Shown here: piece by piece, positions 8,338 through 16,228 of the stretch
Layout of the letters: each line of letters begins with the position of its first letter
How positions within the stretch are numbered: position 1 is the stretch's first letter
Assembly (NCBI RefSeq): GCF_021864535.1
Contig: NZ_JAKJIC010000015.1
Coordinates: 1 to 64,000, forward strand
Direction: 5' to 3'
Origin: Oryzibacter oryziterrae
Lineage (GTDB): Bacteria > Pseudomonadota > Alphaproteobacteria > Rhizobiales > Pleomorphomonadaceae
DNA length: 64,000 bases
Translations under genes and position numbers: made by a program
Notes under the pieces: model-generated
What the model was told of the DNA's origin: nothing
Database searches by the model: none
The model's input: the letters and a program-made list of their open reading frames with translations, nothing else

Positions 8338-9921
8338 ATGAGCCACGTGATGCGCGCCGCGCTGATGGCCGGCGGGATCTGCCTCGCCGGACAGGCCGCT
8401 GCGACCGACCGGGCGCTGATCGTCGGCATCGACAGCTATCCCGACATTCGCATGCACGGGGCGCCGCATGCGCGCGACCTCAAGGGCGCGACCAACGACG
8501 CGCTGCGCATGAAGGATCTGGTCACGACCGTGTTCGGCGTACCGGAGAAGAATGTCACGCTGCTGCTGGACGAGGAAGCCTCGGGCCGCGCCATCATCGA
8601 CGCGTTCCAGAATGATCTCGTCAACAAGACCAAGCCCGGCGACCATGTCTATTTCTATTATGCCGGCCATGGCGCGCAGGTGGTGGACGACAATGGCGAC
8701 GAGACCGACGACCATCTGGACGAGGTGCTGGTGCCCTCCGACGCAGTGGCCGAGCTTGGCGAGGCCGACGCGACGCTGAACGGCGTCATCTATGACGATG
8801 ACATCGGTACGCTGGTGTCGGAGCTGGACGGACGGATCGTGACGGTGATCGTCGACGCCTGCCATTCGGGCACGATCACGCGTGGCTATGCGACGGGTGG
8901 GGCGACCACGGCCGCCTACAGCCCGATCCGGACGATCACGCCCAACGGCCCGCGCGGGCACAAGAAGCTCAACTCGGCCAAGCGCGACATCCTCACCGAA
9001 CTCAAGGGTGAGCAACTCATCGATCCGGTCAAGACGCGTGGGGTCGGGGCACCGGAACTGGCCGTGTGGAGCGCGGTGAGCGCCGGGCAATATGCGCTCG
9101 AGGACATGAGCCAGGGCGGATCGGCGGGTCTGTTCACCAGCCGCTTCATCCGCGGCCTCGCCGGCATGGAGGCCGATCTCAATCACAATGGCGCGGTAAC
9201 GCCGGCCGAGTTGCTCGCCTACCTGCGCAAGCAGACCAAGGCTTACTGCGGTTCCTATGATTGCCTCGGGCAGGATCCCCTGCCCCGGCTCGAAGCCTTC
9301 GACGACTATCAGCGTTACGCGCTGGCCGTAGGCGACGGCAGCGGCACGCCGGTGGCCTTCAATGACGCGGTGCCGCAATCGGATGCCATCATCCGCGAGA
9401 CCGGCGTCGCCGTGCCGACCGACATGCTGCCGGCGAGCGACAAGCCGGTGAGCGTGACGCTGAAGGGCGGGGCGCAACAGAAGCTGGGCTCGGCGCTCAA
9501 TCTGACCGTGACGGCGCCGGAGGCGGGGCGGCTGATCGTGCTCGACCGGCGCGAGAGCGGTGAGACGGTCCAGCTCTTTCCCAACAGCTACTCGCGCATG
9601 CTGGGGCAATCGGACCTGGTCAAGGCCGGCGAGACGGTGGCGATCCCCGGGGACGGCGCGCCCTTCGAGCTGACGGCGGATACGGCCGGCAAGGGGACGA
9701 TCACGGCACTCGTCGTGGACCCGTCGGTGGACGTGAAGGCGCTGATCGACGCCAACCAGGATCTCGCCGACATTGCCGATGCAACGGGCTATGCCAACAC
9801 TCTGGCCGGTGCCGTGAGCCGCGCCGTGACCTTTACCGTGGCCGCAAACGACCCTAGAGAGATCAGCGTGAAGGCCCCGCTCCTCCTGCGTGGCGATGCT
9901 CCCTACGACATCGAGAAATGA
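8338..9921 (+). CDS. Second secreted caspase-fold protease with DUF4384-like tail
   Basis: This 527-residue protein has a short signal peptide (about 1-22), then a caspase domain with catalytic His111 in YYAGHGAQ and Cys175 in IVDACHSGT, and a DNGDETDD acidic loop. A DLNHNGAVTPAE segment looks like a calcium-binding loop. The C-terminal region (about 370-490) has a beta-rich DUF4384-like domain (GRLIVLDRRESGETVQLFPN). It is paralogous to the preceding gene but clearly diverged. The ATG at 8338 follows the upstream stop immediately; its own stop overlaps the next ATG (ATGA). Confidence 0.9.
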   Translation: MSHVMRAALMAGGICLAGQAAATDRALIVGIDSYPDIRMHGAPHARDLKGATNDALRMKDLVTTVFGVPEKNVTLLLDEEASGRAIIDAFQNDLVNKTKPGDHVYFYYAGHGAQVVDDNGDETDDHLDEVLVPSDAVAELGEADATLNGVIYDDDIGTLVSELDGRIVTVIVDACHSGTITRGYATGGATTAAYSPIRTITPNGPRGHKKLNSAKRDILTELKGEQLIDPVKTRGVGAPELAVWSAVSAGQYALEDMSQGGSAGLFTSRFIRGLAGMEADLNHNGAVTPAELLAYLRKQTKAYCGSYDCLGQDPLPRLEAFDDYQRYALAVGDGSGTPVAFNDAVPQSDAIIRETGVAVPTDMLPASDKPVSVTLKGGAQQKLGSALNLTVTAPEAGRLIVLDRRESGETVQLFPNSYSRMLGQSDLVKAGETVAIPGDGAPFELTADTAGKGTITALVVDPSVDVKALIDANQDLADIADATGYANTLAGAVSRAVTFTVAANDPREISVKAPLLLRGDAPYDIEK

Positions 9922-10493
9922 CAATCATCTATCTGGTTCGGCATGGCCGGACGCATTGGAACGCCGAGGGGCGCTTCCAGGGACAGGGCAACTCGCCCCT
10001 GACGGCCGAAGGACGCGCCCAGGCGGCGCATGTGGGCGGGCTGCTGGCAAGCGCGCTTGCCGACCATGCGGGACCGGTGCCGGCGCAGGTGAGCCCGCTC
10101 GGGCGCACGGTTGAGACGGCCGCGATCATCGCCGACAAGCTGGCGCTGAGCATGACTGAGGAACCCCGCCTGAAAGAGATCGCCTTCGGGGAATGGGAGG
10201 GGCGCACGCGCGGCGACATTCTCGCGAGCATTGGCTACACCGAGGGCAGCAAGCCGGTGGACTGGCAGTTCCATGCGCCGGGCGGCGAGCGGTTCGACGA
10301 GATCTATGCCAGGGCGGAAGACTGGCTCCGCAGCCTCGACATGCCCGTGGTGGTGGCGATCAGCCACGGCATGATCGGGCGACTGATCCGCGGGGTCTAT
10401 GCCGGGCTCGCCAAGGACGACATGCTGACACTTCCCGTGCCGCAGGACGGCTATTATCGACTGCAGGATGGGCAGATCGATTTCGTGGGGTGA
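9918..10493 (+). CDS. Histidine phosphatase family protein
   Basis: The 191-residue protein carries the phosphoglycerate-mutase-superfamily motif LVRHGRTHWN with phospho-acceptor His9, the FQGQGNSPLTAEGRAQA segment, an acidic EIAFGEWEG motif and the second catalytic His in ISHGMIGRLI. These enzymes remove phosphate from small molecules or proteins; specificity cannot be read from sequence. There is no signal peptide, so it is cytoplasmic, unlike the caspases it is translationally coupled to by a 4-base overlap. Confidence 0.9.
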   Translation: MTIIYLVRHGRTHWNAEGRFQGQGNSPLTAEGRAQAAHVGGLLASALADHAGPVPAQVSPLGRTVETAAIIADKLALSMTEEPRLKEIAFGEWEGRTRGDILASIGYTEGSKPVDWQFHAPGGERFDEIYARAEDWLRSLDMPVVVAISHGMIGRLIRGVYAGLAKDDMLTLPVPQDGYYRLQDGQIDFVG

Positions 10494-10496
10494 ACC

Positions 10497-11324
10497 ATGG
10501 CCAGTGTGGAGACAAAGAGACGCGCATTTCGCCAACTGCATACGGAGCCGGGGCTCTTTGTCATTCCGAATCCCTGGGATCTAGGTTCAGCGAGGATACT
10601 TGAAGCGGAAGGCTTCCTGGCATTGGCCACCACCAGCGCCGGCATGGCGTTTTCCATGGGGCAAGCGGAAGGCAGCGTCTCGTTTGACGCAGCATTGGCC
10701 CACTGTCGGCTATTGGCGGAGGCCGTGGACATACCGGTGTCCGCCGATCTCGAAAAGGGAATCGGGGATAGCCCTGCAGACGCTGGAACATCCATACGCA
10801 TGGCAATCGAAGCCGCACTGGCCGGTGCCTCGCTTGAGGATCACACAGGCGACCCAAAGGACCCGATCTATCCCTTCGACCACGCCGTCGAGCGTATCAG
10901 GGCAGCGGCCGAGGTCCGAGACCGCTCCGCGCCGGATTTTGTGCTGACGGCACGGTGTGAAAACTTCCTCTGGGGGCAGGTTGACCTCGACGAGGTGATT
11001 GCGCGGTTGCAGGCCTTTGAGCAGGCGGGCGCTGACGTTCTGTTCGCTCCAGGCCTCAAGACGCTCGAGCAGGTCCAGCAAGTGGCAAAATCGCTCCAGC
11101 GTCCCATCAACGTGATTGCCGGGCTTTCCGGATCCAGTTTCAGTCTCCCTGACCTAGCAGCAGCGGGGGTAAAGCGGGTCAGCTTAGGCTCTTCATTGGC
11201 GAGGCTGGCCTATGGAAGCCTGATTGAGGCTGCCAAGGAAATAACGGGCGAAGGTCGATTTGCGTTCGTCGACAGAGCCGCGAGTTTTAGCGAAATCGAG
11301 GCGCGGATGCATAGGGCGCTATAA
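10497..11324 (+). CDS. Isocitrate lyase/PEP mutase family enzyme
   Basis: The 275-residue protein has the PEP-mutase barrel features: FVIPNPWDLGSARILE near the N-terminus, SADLEKGIGD, and SLEDHTGD containing the acidic Mg-binding residues, then a GADVLFAPG strand. Members cleave or rearrange C-C and C-P bonds in 2-oxo acids; this branch is usually of unknown substrate. It starts three bases after the phosphatase stop and closes the plus-strand operon. Its codon use is visibly less G+C-rich than the genes on both sides, suggesting later acquisition. Confidence 0.88.
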   Translation: MASVETKRRAFRQLHTEPGLFVIPNPWDLGSARILEAEGFLALATTSAGMAFSMGQAEGSVSFDAALAHCRLLAEAVDIPVSADLEKGIGDSPADAGTSIRMAIEAALAGASLEDHTGDPKDPIYPFDHAVERIRAAAEVRDRSAPDFVLTARCENFLWGQVDLDEVIARLQAFEQAGADVLFAPGLKTLEQVQQVAKSLQRPINVIAGLSGSSFSLPDLAAAGVKRVSLGSSLARLAYGSLIEAAKEITGEGRFAFVDRAASFSEIEARMHRAL

Positions 11325-11394
11325 GTGCCGGTGACTGGTGTTCGTCGACGTTAGAGCAGCCTTCGTGGCGACGGCCTTTGCCGGCGCTTGCTCC

Positions 11395-12297
11395 TCACAT
11401 GCTCAGCGCGGGCTTCAGGGTGAAGAGGCAGGTTTCTTGCAGGTCGGCGGAGGCGGTGAGGTCGGGGGCGGGCTCTTCCGGCTTGGGACGCGTCGGCGGC
11501 GGCGTGGTGTTTTCGGCGACGACCATGTTGGGATCGACGAGCTGGATCAGGGCGCCGATGCCGCGGGTGCCGCCGGCGAAGCGGCTGACGAGGGCATAGT
11601 CGGCGCCGAGATCGGCGCGGTCGCCGGGGTTGGCGGCGAGCTGGTTCTTGATGGTGTCGAGATAGGGGATCGGCTTGCGGGCGCGGACCAGCACCAGCGT
11701 CTCGCCCTGATCGGCGGCGGGAATGGCATATTCGGGCACGGCGGCAAGATCGCGGATGGAGCCCGAGCCGGTTTCCCCGAAGGCGTAGAGCGTGGACTGC
11801 AGCGGGCCGGAGGTGCTGATCTCGAAGGAGGCCTTCTGGGAGACCGTCATGGTCTCGCCCTTCTGGAGCGGAATGGGCGTCGGCTTGGCATTGGGGCTCG
11901 GCAGGGCCGGGTCGGAGACGGCGACATTCCACGAGCAGGTGGTGCGCAAGGCCGGCGCGACCTCCACATAGGCCACGGGGCTGCCGCCGGTTGTCCCGGA
12001 GGCGGTGCCGCCGATGGCGCGGGTGGAAGCGGCGGGACCTTCGCCGCGCACACGTTCGATGAGATCGCCATGATCGACACCCAGCTTGACCGCAAGCGTC
12101 TTGAGCAGGCGGGTCTGCACCTTGGTATCGTCTGCGGCGACCACCCAGTGCAGGCGCTCGACACCGGCATTGGCGACGATCAGCTGCGACAGCTTCTCGA
12201 TGGCGGCGTCATCGCCGAGCGGCAGGGGATCGGCGACAGCGGGGCTGGCGGCGATGAGCAGGCCGGCAACGAGAAGGTCACGAGCAGCTTTTCGCAT
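11395..12297 (-). CDS. Periplasmic DUF4384-like protein
   Basis: This 300-residue protein has a signal peptide (about 1-22, AASPAVA). The middle (about 145-215) has the strand pattern 'GETMTVSQKASFEISTSG...LYAFGETGSGSIRDL...LVLVRARKPIP', which resembles the DUF4384-like tails of the two convergent caspases; that similarity is by eye. Four cysteines could pair in the periplasm. Its start overlaps the 3' end of the upstream Lon-like gene by 20 bases, so the two are co-translated. It converges tail-to-tail with the caspase operon. Function unknown; partner of the caspases is an inference. Confidence 0.75.
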   Translation of the reverse strand: MRKAARDLLVAGLLIAASPAVADPLPLGDDAAIEKLSQLIVANAGVERLHWVVAADDTKVQTRLLKTLAVKLGVDHGDLIERVRGEGPAASTRAIGGTASGTTGGSPVAYVEVAPALRTTCSWNVAVSDPALPSPNAKPTPIPLQKGETMTVSQKASFEISTSGPLQSTLYAFGETGSGSIRDLAAVPEYAIPAADQGETLVLVRARKPIPYLDTIKNQLAANPGDRADLGADYALVSRFAGGTRGIGALIQLVDPNMVVAENTTPPPTRPKPEEPAPDLTASADLQETCLFTLKPALSM

Positions 12298-13609
12298 CGA
12301 GGGTCACCTTGAACTGGTAATCGATCTGGCCGTCGAAGCGGTCTTTCAGGAACTGGCTGGAGGTGGTCAGCACGGCGGCGCCGGTGAGCCCCTTCAGACG
12401 GTCCCTGAGTTCGCCCGTCAGGTCAGACAAGCTTACGGTCTGATTGCGCGTGGCGACCACGAACAGGCGGATCTCGTCCTCGGTCGCCTCGATGGGCAGG
12501 GCGGCGATGGCCTCGGTGAGGACGCCCGGGGCGACGGTGTCGCCCGAGGTCTTGAACTGCGAGGCGTCGAGCACGACGGGATCGGCGGCGCGCGAGACCG
12601 AGGCGATGAAGAAGCGCGGCGGCGCGAGCAGGCTGGCGAAGGGGCGACCGTCGCGGGCTTCAACGCGCAAGACCAGCGTTTCGCCACCGACAACGACGGG
12701 CTGGCGCTGGCTGTCGTAGCAGGTGGGCAGCAGCTCGAACTTGTCGGCACCGGCACTGTAGTGGGCGCGGCGCGGGGCGGCGTTCTCGTGGCTCGCGGCC
12801 GCAGTCTTGTCGACCGGCACCCAGGTCAGCTCCACCGGGGCAGTGATCTCAAGATACCAGGCGGTCGCGGTGGCGAGGACGGCGAAAGCGGCGGCGGCGA
12901 GCCAGCCGGCCTTGCGGCGGGACAGGAAGGGTTCGGCCGAGAAGGGGCCGAGCAGCGGCTCGATCTCGTCAAGCGTGCCGAGGTGGTGGATGGCGAGGTC
13001 GAGACCTGCAGCCGCCTCCTTGAGGCGCAGCAGCGTGCGGGCCTCGGCTTCGGCGAGCGGGCGCCCGTCGACCGCGAGGAGCGGCAGCAGCACCAGGATC
13101 TTCATGCCGGCAAGCTGGGCGCGGTGCTGCAGGAGATAATCGCCGATCAGACCGAGCTTGCCACGGATGCCGTCGACGGCGGCGACCGAGACGGTGCCGA
13201 CGCCGTCCGGCGACTGGGTGAGCGCGATTTCGCCGGTGGCGAAGACGGGGCCATGCGGCCGACCGAAGGTTTCCAGCAGGGCGGAGACGGCGAGGCCGAG
13301 ACCGGCGGACTTGGCGTTTTCGTCGGAGAGGCGGCCGACCTGCAGCTCGGAAATGCGCAGGTACCAGGGCTTGAGGCGAGCGTTGCGCCGACCGAGCCAG
13401 ACGCGATCGAGACGAGTGCCGGCGAAGCGGAAAACGGCCTCGCGCACGGTCTGGCCGATGCGATAGAGGCCGAAGTCATAGAGTTCGGAAATCTGCGCGA
13501 CCAGCTTCGCCGGATGCTCCTCGGGGGGCGTGTCTCCGGCGATCGCTTCGAAAAGCTGCTGGCCTGATCCGTCCGCGCCGACCAGCGGCACGAACACGCG
13601 AGATGTCAT
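12278..13609 (-). CDS. Membrane protein with Lon-like (S16) Ser/Lys protease domain
   Basis: The 443-residue product has no AAA+ module. Residues about 90-215 resemble the Lon proteolytic domain: AKSAGLGLAVSAL matches the GPSAG catalytic-serine segment (Ser101), ATGEIAL matches the (T)GEI strand, and GIRGKLGLI places Lys151 like the catalytic lysine, 50 residues on (43 in E. coli Lon). One membrane helix (about 234-252) preceded by RRK predicts the Lon-like domain inside and a beta-rich domain (260-443) outside. I chose the ATG at 13609, skipping a 38-codon upstream extension that lies in structured leader sequence. The dyad assignment is inference. Confidence 0.78.
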   Translation of the reverse strand: MTSRVFVPLVGADGSGQQLFEAIAGDTPPEEHPAKLVAQISELYDFGLYRIGQTVREAVFRFAGTRLDRVWLGRRNARLKPWYLRISELQVGRLSDENAKSAGLGLAVSALLETFGRPHGPVFATGEIALTQSPDGVGTVSVAAVDGIRGKLGLIGDYLLQHRAQLAGMKILVLLPLLAVDGRPLAEAEARTLLRLKEAAAGLDLAIHHLGTLDEIEPLLGPFSAEPFLSRRKAGWLAAAAFAVLATATAWYLEITAPVELTWVPVDKTAAASHENAAPRRAHYSAGADKFELLPTCYDSQRQPVVVGGETLVLRVEARDGRPFASLLAPPRFFIASVSRAADPVVLDASQFKTSGDTVAPGVLTEAIAALPIEATEDEIRLFVVATRNQTVSLSDLTGELRDRLKGLTGAAVLTTSSQFLKDRFDGQIDYQFKVTLDAKSCS

Positions 13610-13622
13610 TGCGCACCGTCCC

Positions 13623-13676
13623 TGTGGTCCGACCGCGAAACTTGGTACCCAAATGTTCGCGACTTGTCGGACCACA
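13623..13676. promoter_or_regulatory. Nested inverted repeat in leader of Lon-like gene
   Basis: Arms TGTGGTCCGAC (13623-13633) and GTCGGACCACA (13666-13676) enclose a second pair CGCGAA/TTCGCG (13634-13639, 13656-13661). The structure begins 13 bases upstream of the Lon-like start codon, placing it in the leader RNA or at the promoter. Confidence 0.55.
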
Positions 13677-13691
13677 AACCTTTGAAATTGG

Positions 13692-13740
13692 CGGATAAAA
13701 TGATCATGACATTTGAGTCTCAAATGTCATGTTTTATCCG
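13692..13740. terminator. Nested perfect palindrome at end of 148-residue gene
   Basis: Outer arms CGGATAAAA (13692-13700) and TTTTATCCG (13732-13740) enclose an inner 25-base palindrome with 12-bp arms (ATGACATTTGAG, 13706-13717, and its complement 13719-13730). The stop codon at 13727-13729 lies inside it. It probably terminates the upstream minus-strand transcript, but its symmetry would also suit an operator. Confidence 0.55.
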
Positions 13741-14173
13741 TGAGCGGCCACATGTCGAAGGCAGCGAGGTCTTCCTCGACGATCTCCAGACCGGCGAGCG
13801 GCACGTCAGCGGCGCCATTGCCATCGAAGGCGACGTCCACATCCGGACCGAAGGGGCCGAAGGAGACGCGGGCGGCCCGGCCGGCCCAGCGATCAAGACC
13901 GGCGACGCCGCGCGCCTGCAGCTTGAGGACGGACAGGCGCCCATCGGCATCGCGAACGAGCGCGGCATGGATCAGGCCATCGACGGCCAGGAGACCGGCG
14001 GCGGGGAAGGACCAGCCGTCGGCGCCCTTGGCGGCGAGCGCCCGGAAGGCGATCGGGGCCGAGGCCATGGCGCGACCGGCGGTCAACTCAAATTCGGCAA
14101 AGGCCGTCGCCGTGGCGACGCGGACGGTGCGGGCAAAACGCCGGAGCAGGAGTTGGTCGGATGTCAGGGTCAT
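13727..14173 (-). CDS. Conserved-looking hypothetical protein, 148 residues
   Basis: I do not recognise this protein. It is Ala/Gly-rich with alternating hydrophobic strands, has no signal peptide or membrane segment, and contains a DRWAGRAARVSFGPFGPDVDVAFDG strand-turn region. The ATG at 14173 has a GAGG nine bases upstream. It lies between an unknown 353-residue gene and the Lon-like gene on the same strand, and it ends inside a strong palindrome. Codon use is like its neighbours, which supports it being a true gene rather than an antisense shadow. Confidence 0.65.
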   Translation of the reverse strand: MTLTSDQLLLRRFARTVRVATATAFAEFELTAGRAMASAPIAFRALAAKGADGWSFPAAGLLAVDGLIHAALVRDADGRLSVLKLQARGVAGLDRWAGRAARVSFGPFGPDVDVAFDGNGAADVPLAGLEIVEEDLAAFDMWPLTDKT

Positions 14174-14267
14174 TTGCCAAGTCCTCTACAAAATGGATTG
14201 GTATTCGTTGTCAATTTCTCTTGGCATGGGCTTACGGTCTGGTTTCGAGGCATCTTGGCATCTCCCC

Positions 14268-14351
14268 GGAATGCTGACGCATCGGCTCGTTGGTGCACTT
14301 CGAATTTCTCATCTGCATCAAGGGCATGAGATAATCGAAGTCGGAATGCCC
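14268..14351. repeat. Interspersed palindromic repeat, family C, copy 1
   Basis: Shares the cores GAATGCTGACGCAT, GGCTCGTTG and CGAATTTCTCATCTGCATCA, followed by GGCATGAGA, with the copy at 27201-27312 and, less closely, 56831-56912. The TTCGAATTTCTCAT / ATGAGA...TCGAA halves form an interrupted palindrome. It fills the gap between the 353- and 148-residue genes. Confidence 0.75.
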
Positions 14352-14377
14352 CACGGCACTTGCGGTGGCGTAGGGCA

Positions 14378-15439
14378 TCAGCCGGCTTCCTTCTGCACGA
14401 AGGCGGCGACACGGGCCGACAGGTCGGACACATAGGCGCCGAGATCCCCGTCATAGTCGTTCTTGAGGCGGCGGCGCAGGGAGAGATCGCTCTTCATGGC
14501 GTCCGCCAGCGGGCGGCCTTCGAGGATGGCGGCGAGCAGGCCCTTCTCGTCGGCAGCGACGGCGCCGGCCATCACGGCGCGTTCGAGCAGCGGCAGCGCC
14601 TCGTCATGGGCGAGCAGCGGCCCGTCATCCTCGTCCTCAAGCTCGGCAAGTACCGGTTCGAGGTCGGTGTAGGAGACCATGCGCGTGACGTCCTGGCCGG
14701 CCACGCGGGTGACGATGGCCTTGCCGAGCGGCGTCTTGGCGAAGGCGACGCCGTCGGCACTGCCGGGCACCGGGGCGGAGGCGAAAGCGGTGTTGAGCTC
14801 GAGATCGGTGGGACGGCGGCCGACCTCGTCATTCATGGCGGTGCGCAGCGCCTTCAGGAAGCCGTTGGCGGCCTTGAGGCTGTTGACGCCCACCTCTTCC
14901 TCGCCCACCAGCCAGTCCTTGGGGCAGAGGCCGAGACGCAGCACCTCGGCATAAGGACGGTTGGCGGCATCGAGGCACTTGAGGATTCGGTTGGACAGTT
15001 CGAACAACGCCCCCTGATCGAGGAAGCGGCGGATCCTGGCCGGGCCGCCGACCAGCGCCTTCCAGGTGGACAGCTGATCTTCGCCCGAGACGGCGGTGGG
15101 GCCGGCCGCGGCGGACTGAACGAGGGTGCGCAGATTGTCCGCCGACGAGGGCTGGCCGGGACGGCGACCGATAGGCCGATCGAGCACGTTGTCGAAATAG
15201 AATTCGGCGGCGCTGTCGGCGTCATTCGGCGGCGGATAGGCCCACAGACCGACGAGGCCTTCCACATAGCGGCGGTTGATGGAGAGGGCCCGGGCGACGC
15301 GATCGTAAAGCTGGAAGGCCTTGATCTCGACCAGCGGCACCGACGGCGGCAGATGATCATTGCCGTTGAAGAGATTTGCGAGATGCCCGGCGTATTGCGC
15401 CACGATGTCCCGACCACCCTTGCTGCTTGCGCCTGCCAT
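14378..15439 (-). CDS. Hypothetical protein, 353 residues, first gene of Lon-like set
   Basis: I do not recognise a family. The protein is soluble-looking and mostly helical, with no signal peptide. Its N-terminal half (about 10-120) has DIVAQYAGHLANLFNG, VEIKAFQLYDRVARAL and RRYVEGLVGLWAYPP; the C-terminal part (about 270-353) is rich in acidic and leucine residues. It begins the minus-strand series leading to the 148-residue, Lon-like and DUF4384-like genes, but a family C repeat and a palindrome interrupt the series, so a single operon is uncertain. Confidence 0.75.
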   Translation of the reverse strand: MAGASSKGGRDIVAQYAGHLANLFNGNDHLPPSVPLVEIKAFQLYDRVARALSINRRYVEGLVGLWAYPPPNDADSAAEFYFDNVLDRPIGRRPGQPSSADNLRTLVQSAAAGPTAVSGEDQLSTWKALVGGPARIRRFLDQGALFELSNRILKCLDAANRPYAEVLRLGLCPKDWLVGEEEVGVNSLKAANGFLKALRTAMNDEVGRRPTDLELNTAFASAPVPGSADGVAFAKTPLGKAIVTRVAGQDVTRMVSYTDLEPVLAELEDEDDGPLLAHDEALPLLERAVMAGAVAADEKGLLAAILEGRPLADAMKSDLSLRRRLKNDYDGDLGAYVSDLSARVAAFVQKEAG

Positions 15440-15548
15440 CTTGCCCGCCCCGACTGTTACTCACTGCATCCTAGCAGGGCGTGGGTAGAAAAGTCAGGGA
15501 CTTTTGGCAATGGGGCATGTGGGGCGGGCCCATGATGCGAGAGGTCGA

Positions 15549-16166
15549 TCAGGAGACACCTGCCCGCGCCAGAAGAACGCCGAAGATCACCAGCAATCCG
15601 CCGAACACGCGATCGATCCAGTGGCGCACGGCCAGGATGACCCCGCGAATGCGGCCGGAGGAAAAGAACAGGGCGACCAGGGCGAACCAGATGACATGGG
15701 CCGCGGAGATGAAGGCGCCATAGCCAAGCTGAACCGCAAGCGGGGTCGACGGCTGCACCACCTGCATGAACAGGCTGACGATGAAGATGGTCGTCTTGGG
15801 ATTGAGGGCGTTGGTCAGAAAGCCCGTCCGCCAGGCACTGGCGTCCGATGGAGCCACGTCGGCCTTGGGGGCGGCACCAGACTGCGGCCGCGACAGCAGC
15901 ATCTTCGCGCCGAGATAGATGAGATAGGCGGCAGCGACGAGCTTCAGCGTGCTGAACAGCCAGAGCGAATGCTGGATCAGCAGGCCGAGCCCGAGAACAG
16001 TGTAGGCGACGTGGACGAGCACGCCGCAGCCAATGCCCAGCGCCGTCAGCAATCCCGCGCGGCGCGACAGCAGCAGGCTGTTGCGCGACACCATGGCAAA
16101 ATCCGGCCCCGGACTGATCACCGCCAGAATGGTTATGGTGACTACAGCTAGCAATTCGGTCATCAT
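15549..16166 (-). CDS. LysE/RhtB family amino-acid exporter
   Basis: The 205-residue protein has the six-helix LysE pattern: VITILAVISPGPDFAMVSRNSL near the N-terminus is the family signature, then GCGVLVHV, LKLVAAAYLIYLGAKML, FLTNALNPKTTIFI and a final helical pair. Such proteins export amino acids or homoserine lactones across the inner membrane. It is divergent from a LysR-type regulator 62 bases away, the classic arrangement for LysE exporters, so the regulator probably senses the exported amino acid. Confidence 0.92.
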   Translation of the reverse strand: MMTELLAVVTITILAVISPGPDFAMVSRNSLLLSRRAGLLTALGIGCGVLVHVAYTVLGLGLLIQHSLWLFSTLKLVAAAYLIYLGAKMLLSRPQSGAAPKADVAPSDASAWRTGFLTNALNPKTTIFIVSLFMQVVQPSTPLAVQLGYGAFISAAHVIWFALVALFFSSGRIRGVILAVRHWIDRVFGGLLVIFGVLLARAGVS

Positions 16167-16228
16167 GCGCCTCTACAAGATCGGTTGATTTTCTGATGAA
16201 TATCGCATCGAGCGGCGAGGCACTAACG

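Noticed and set aside
6678-9924. Two minus-strand frames above 500 codons opposite the caspase genes
   Set aside because: His/Arg-rich low-complexity translations with no motif; the plus-strand caspases have catalytic residues and coupled starts.
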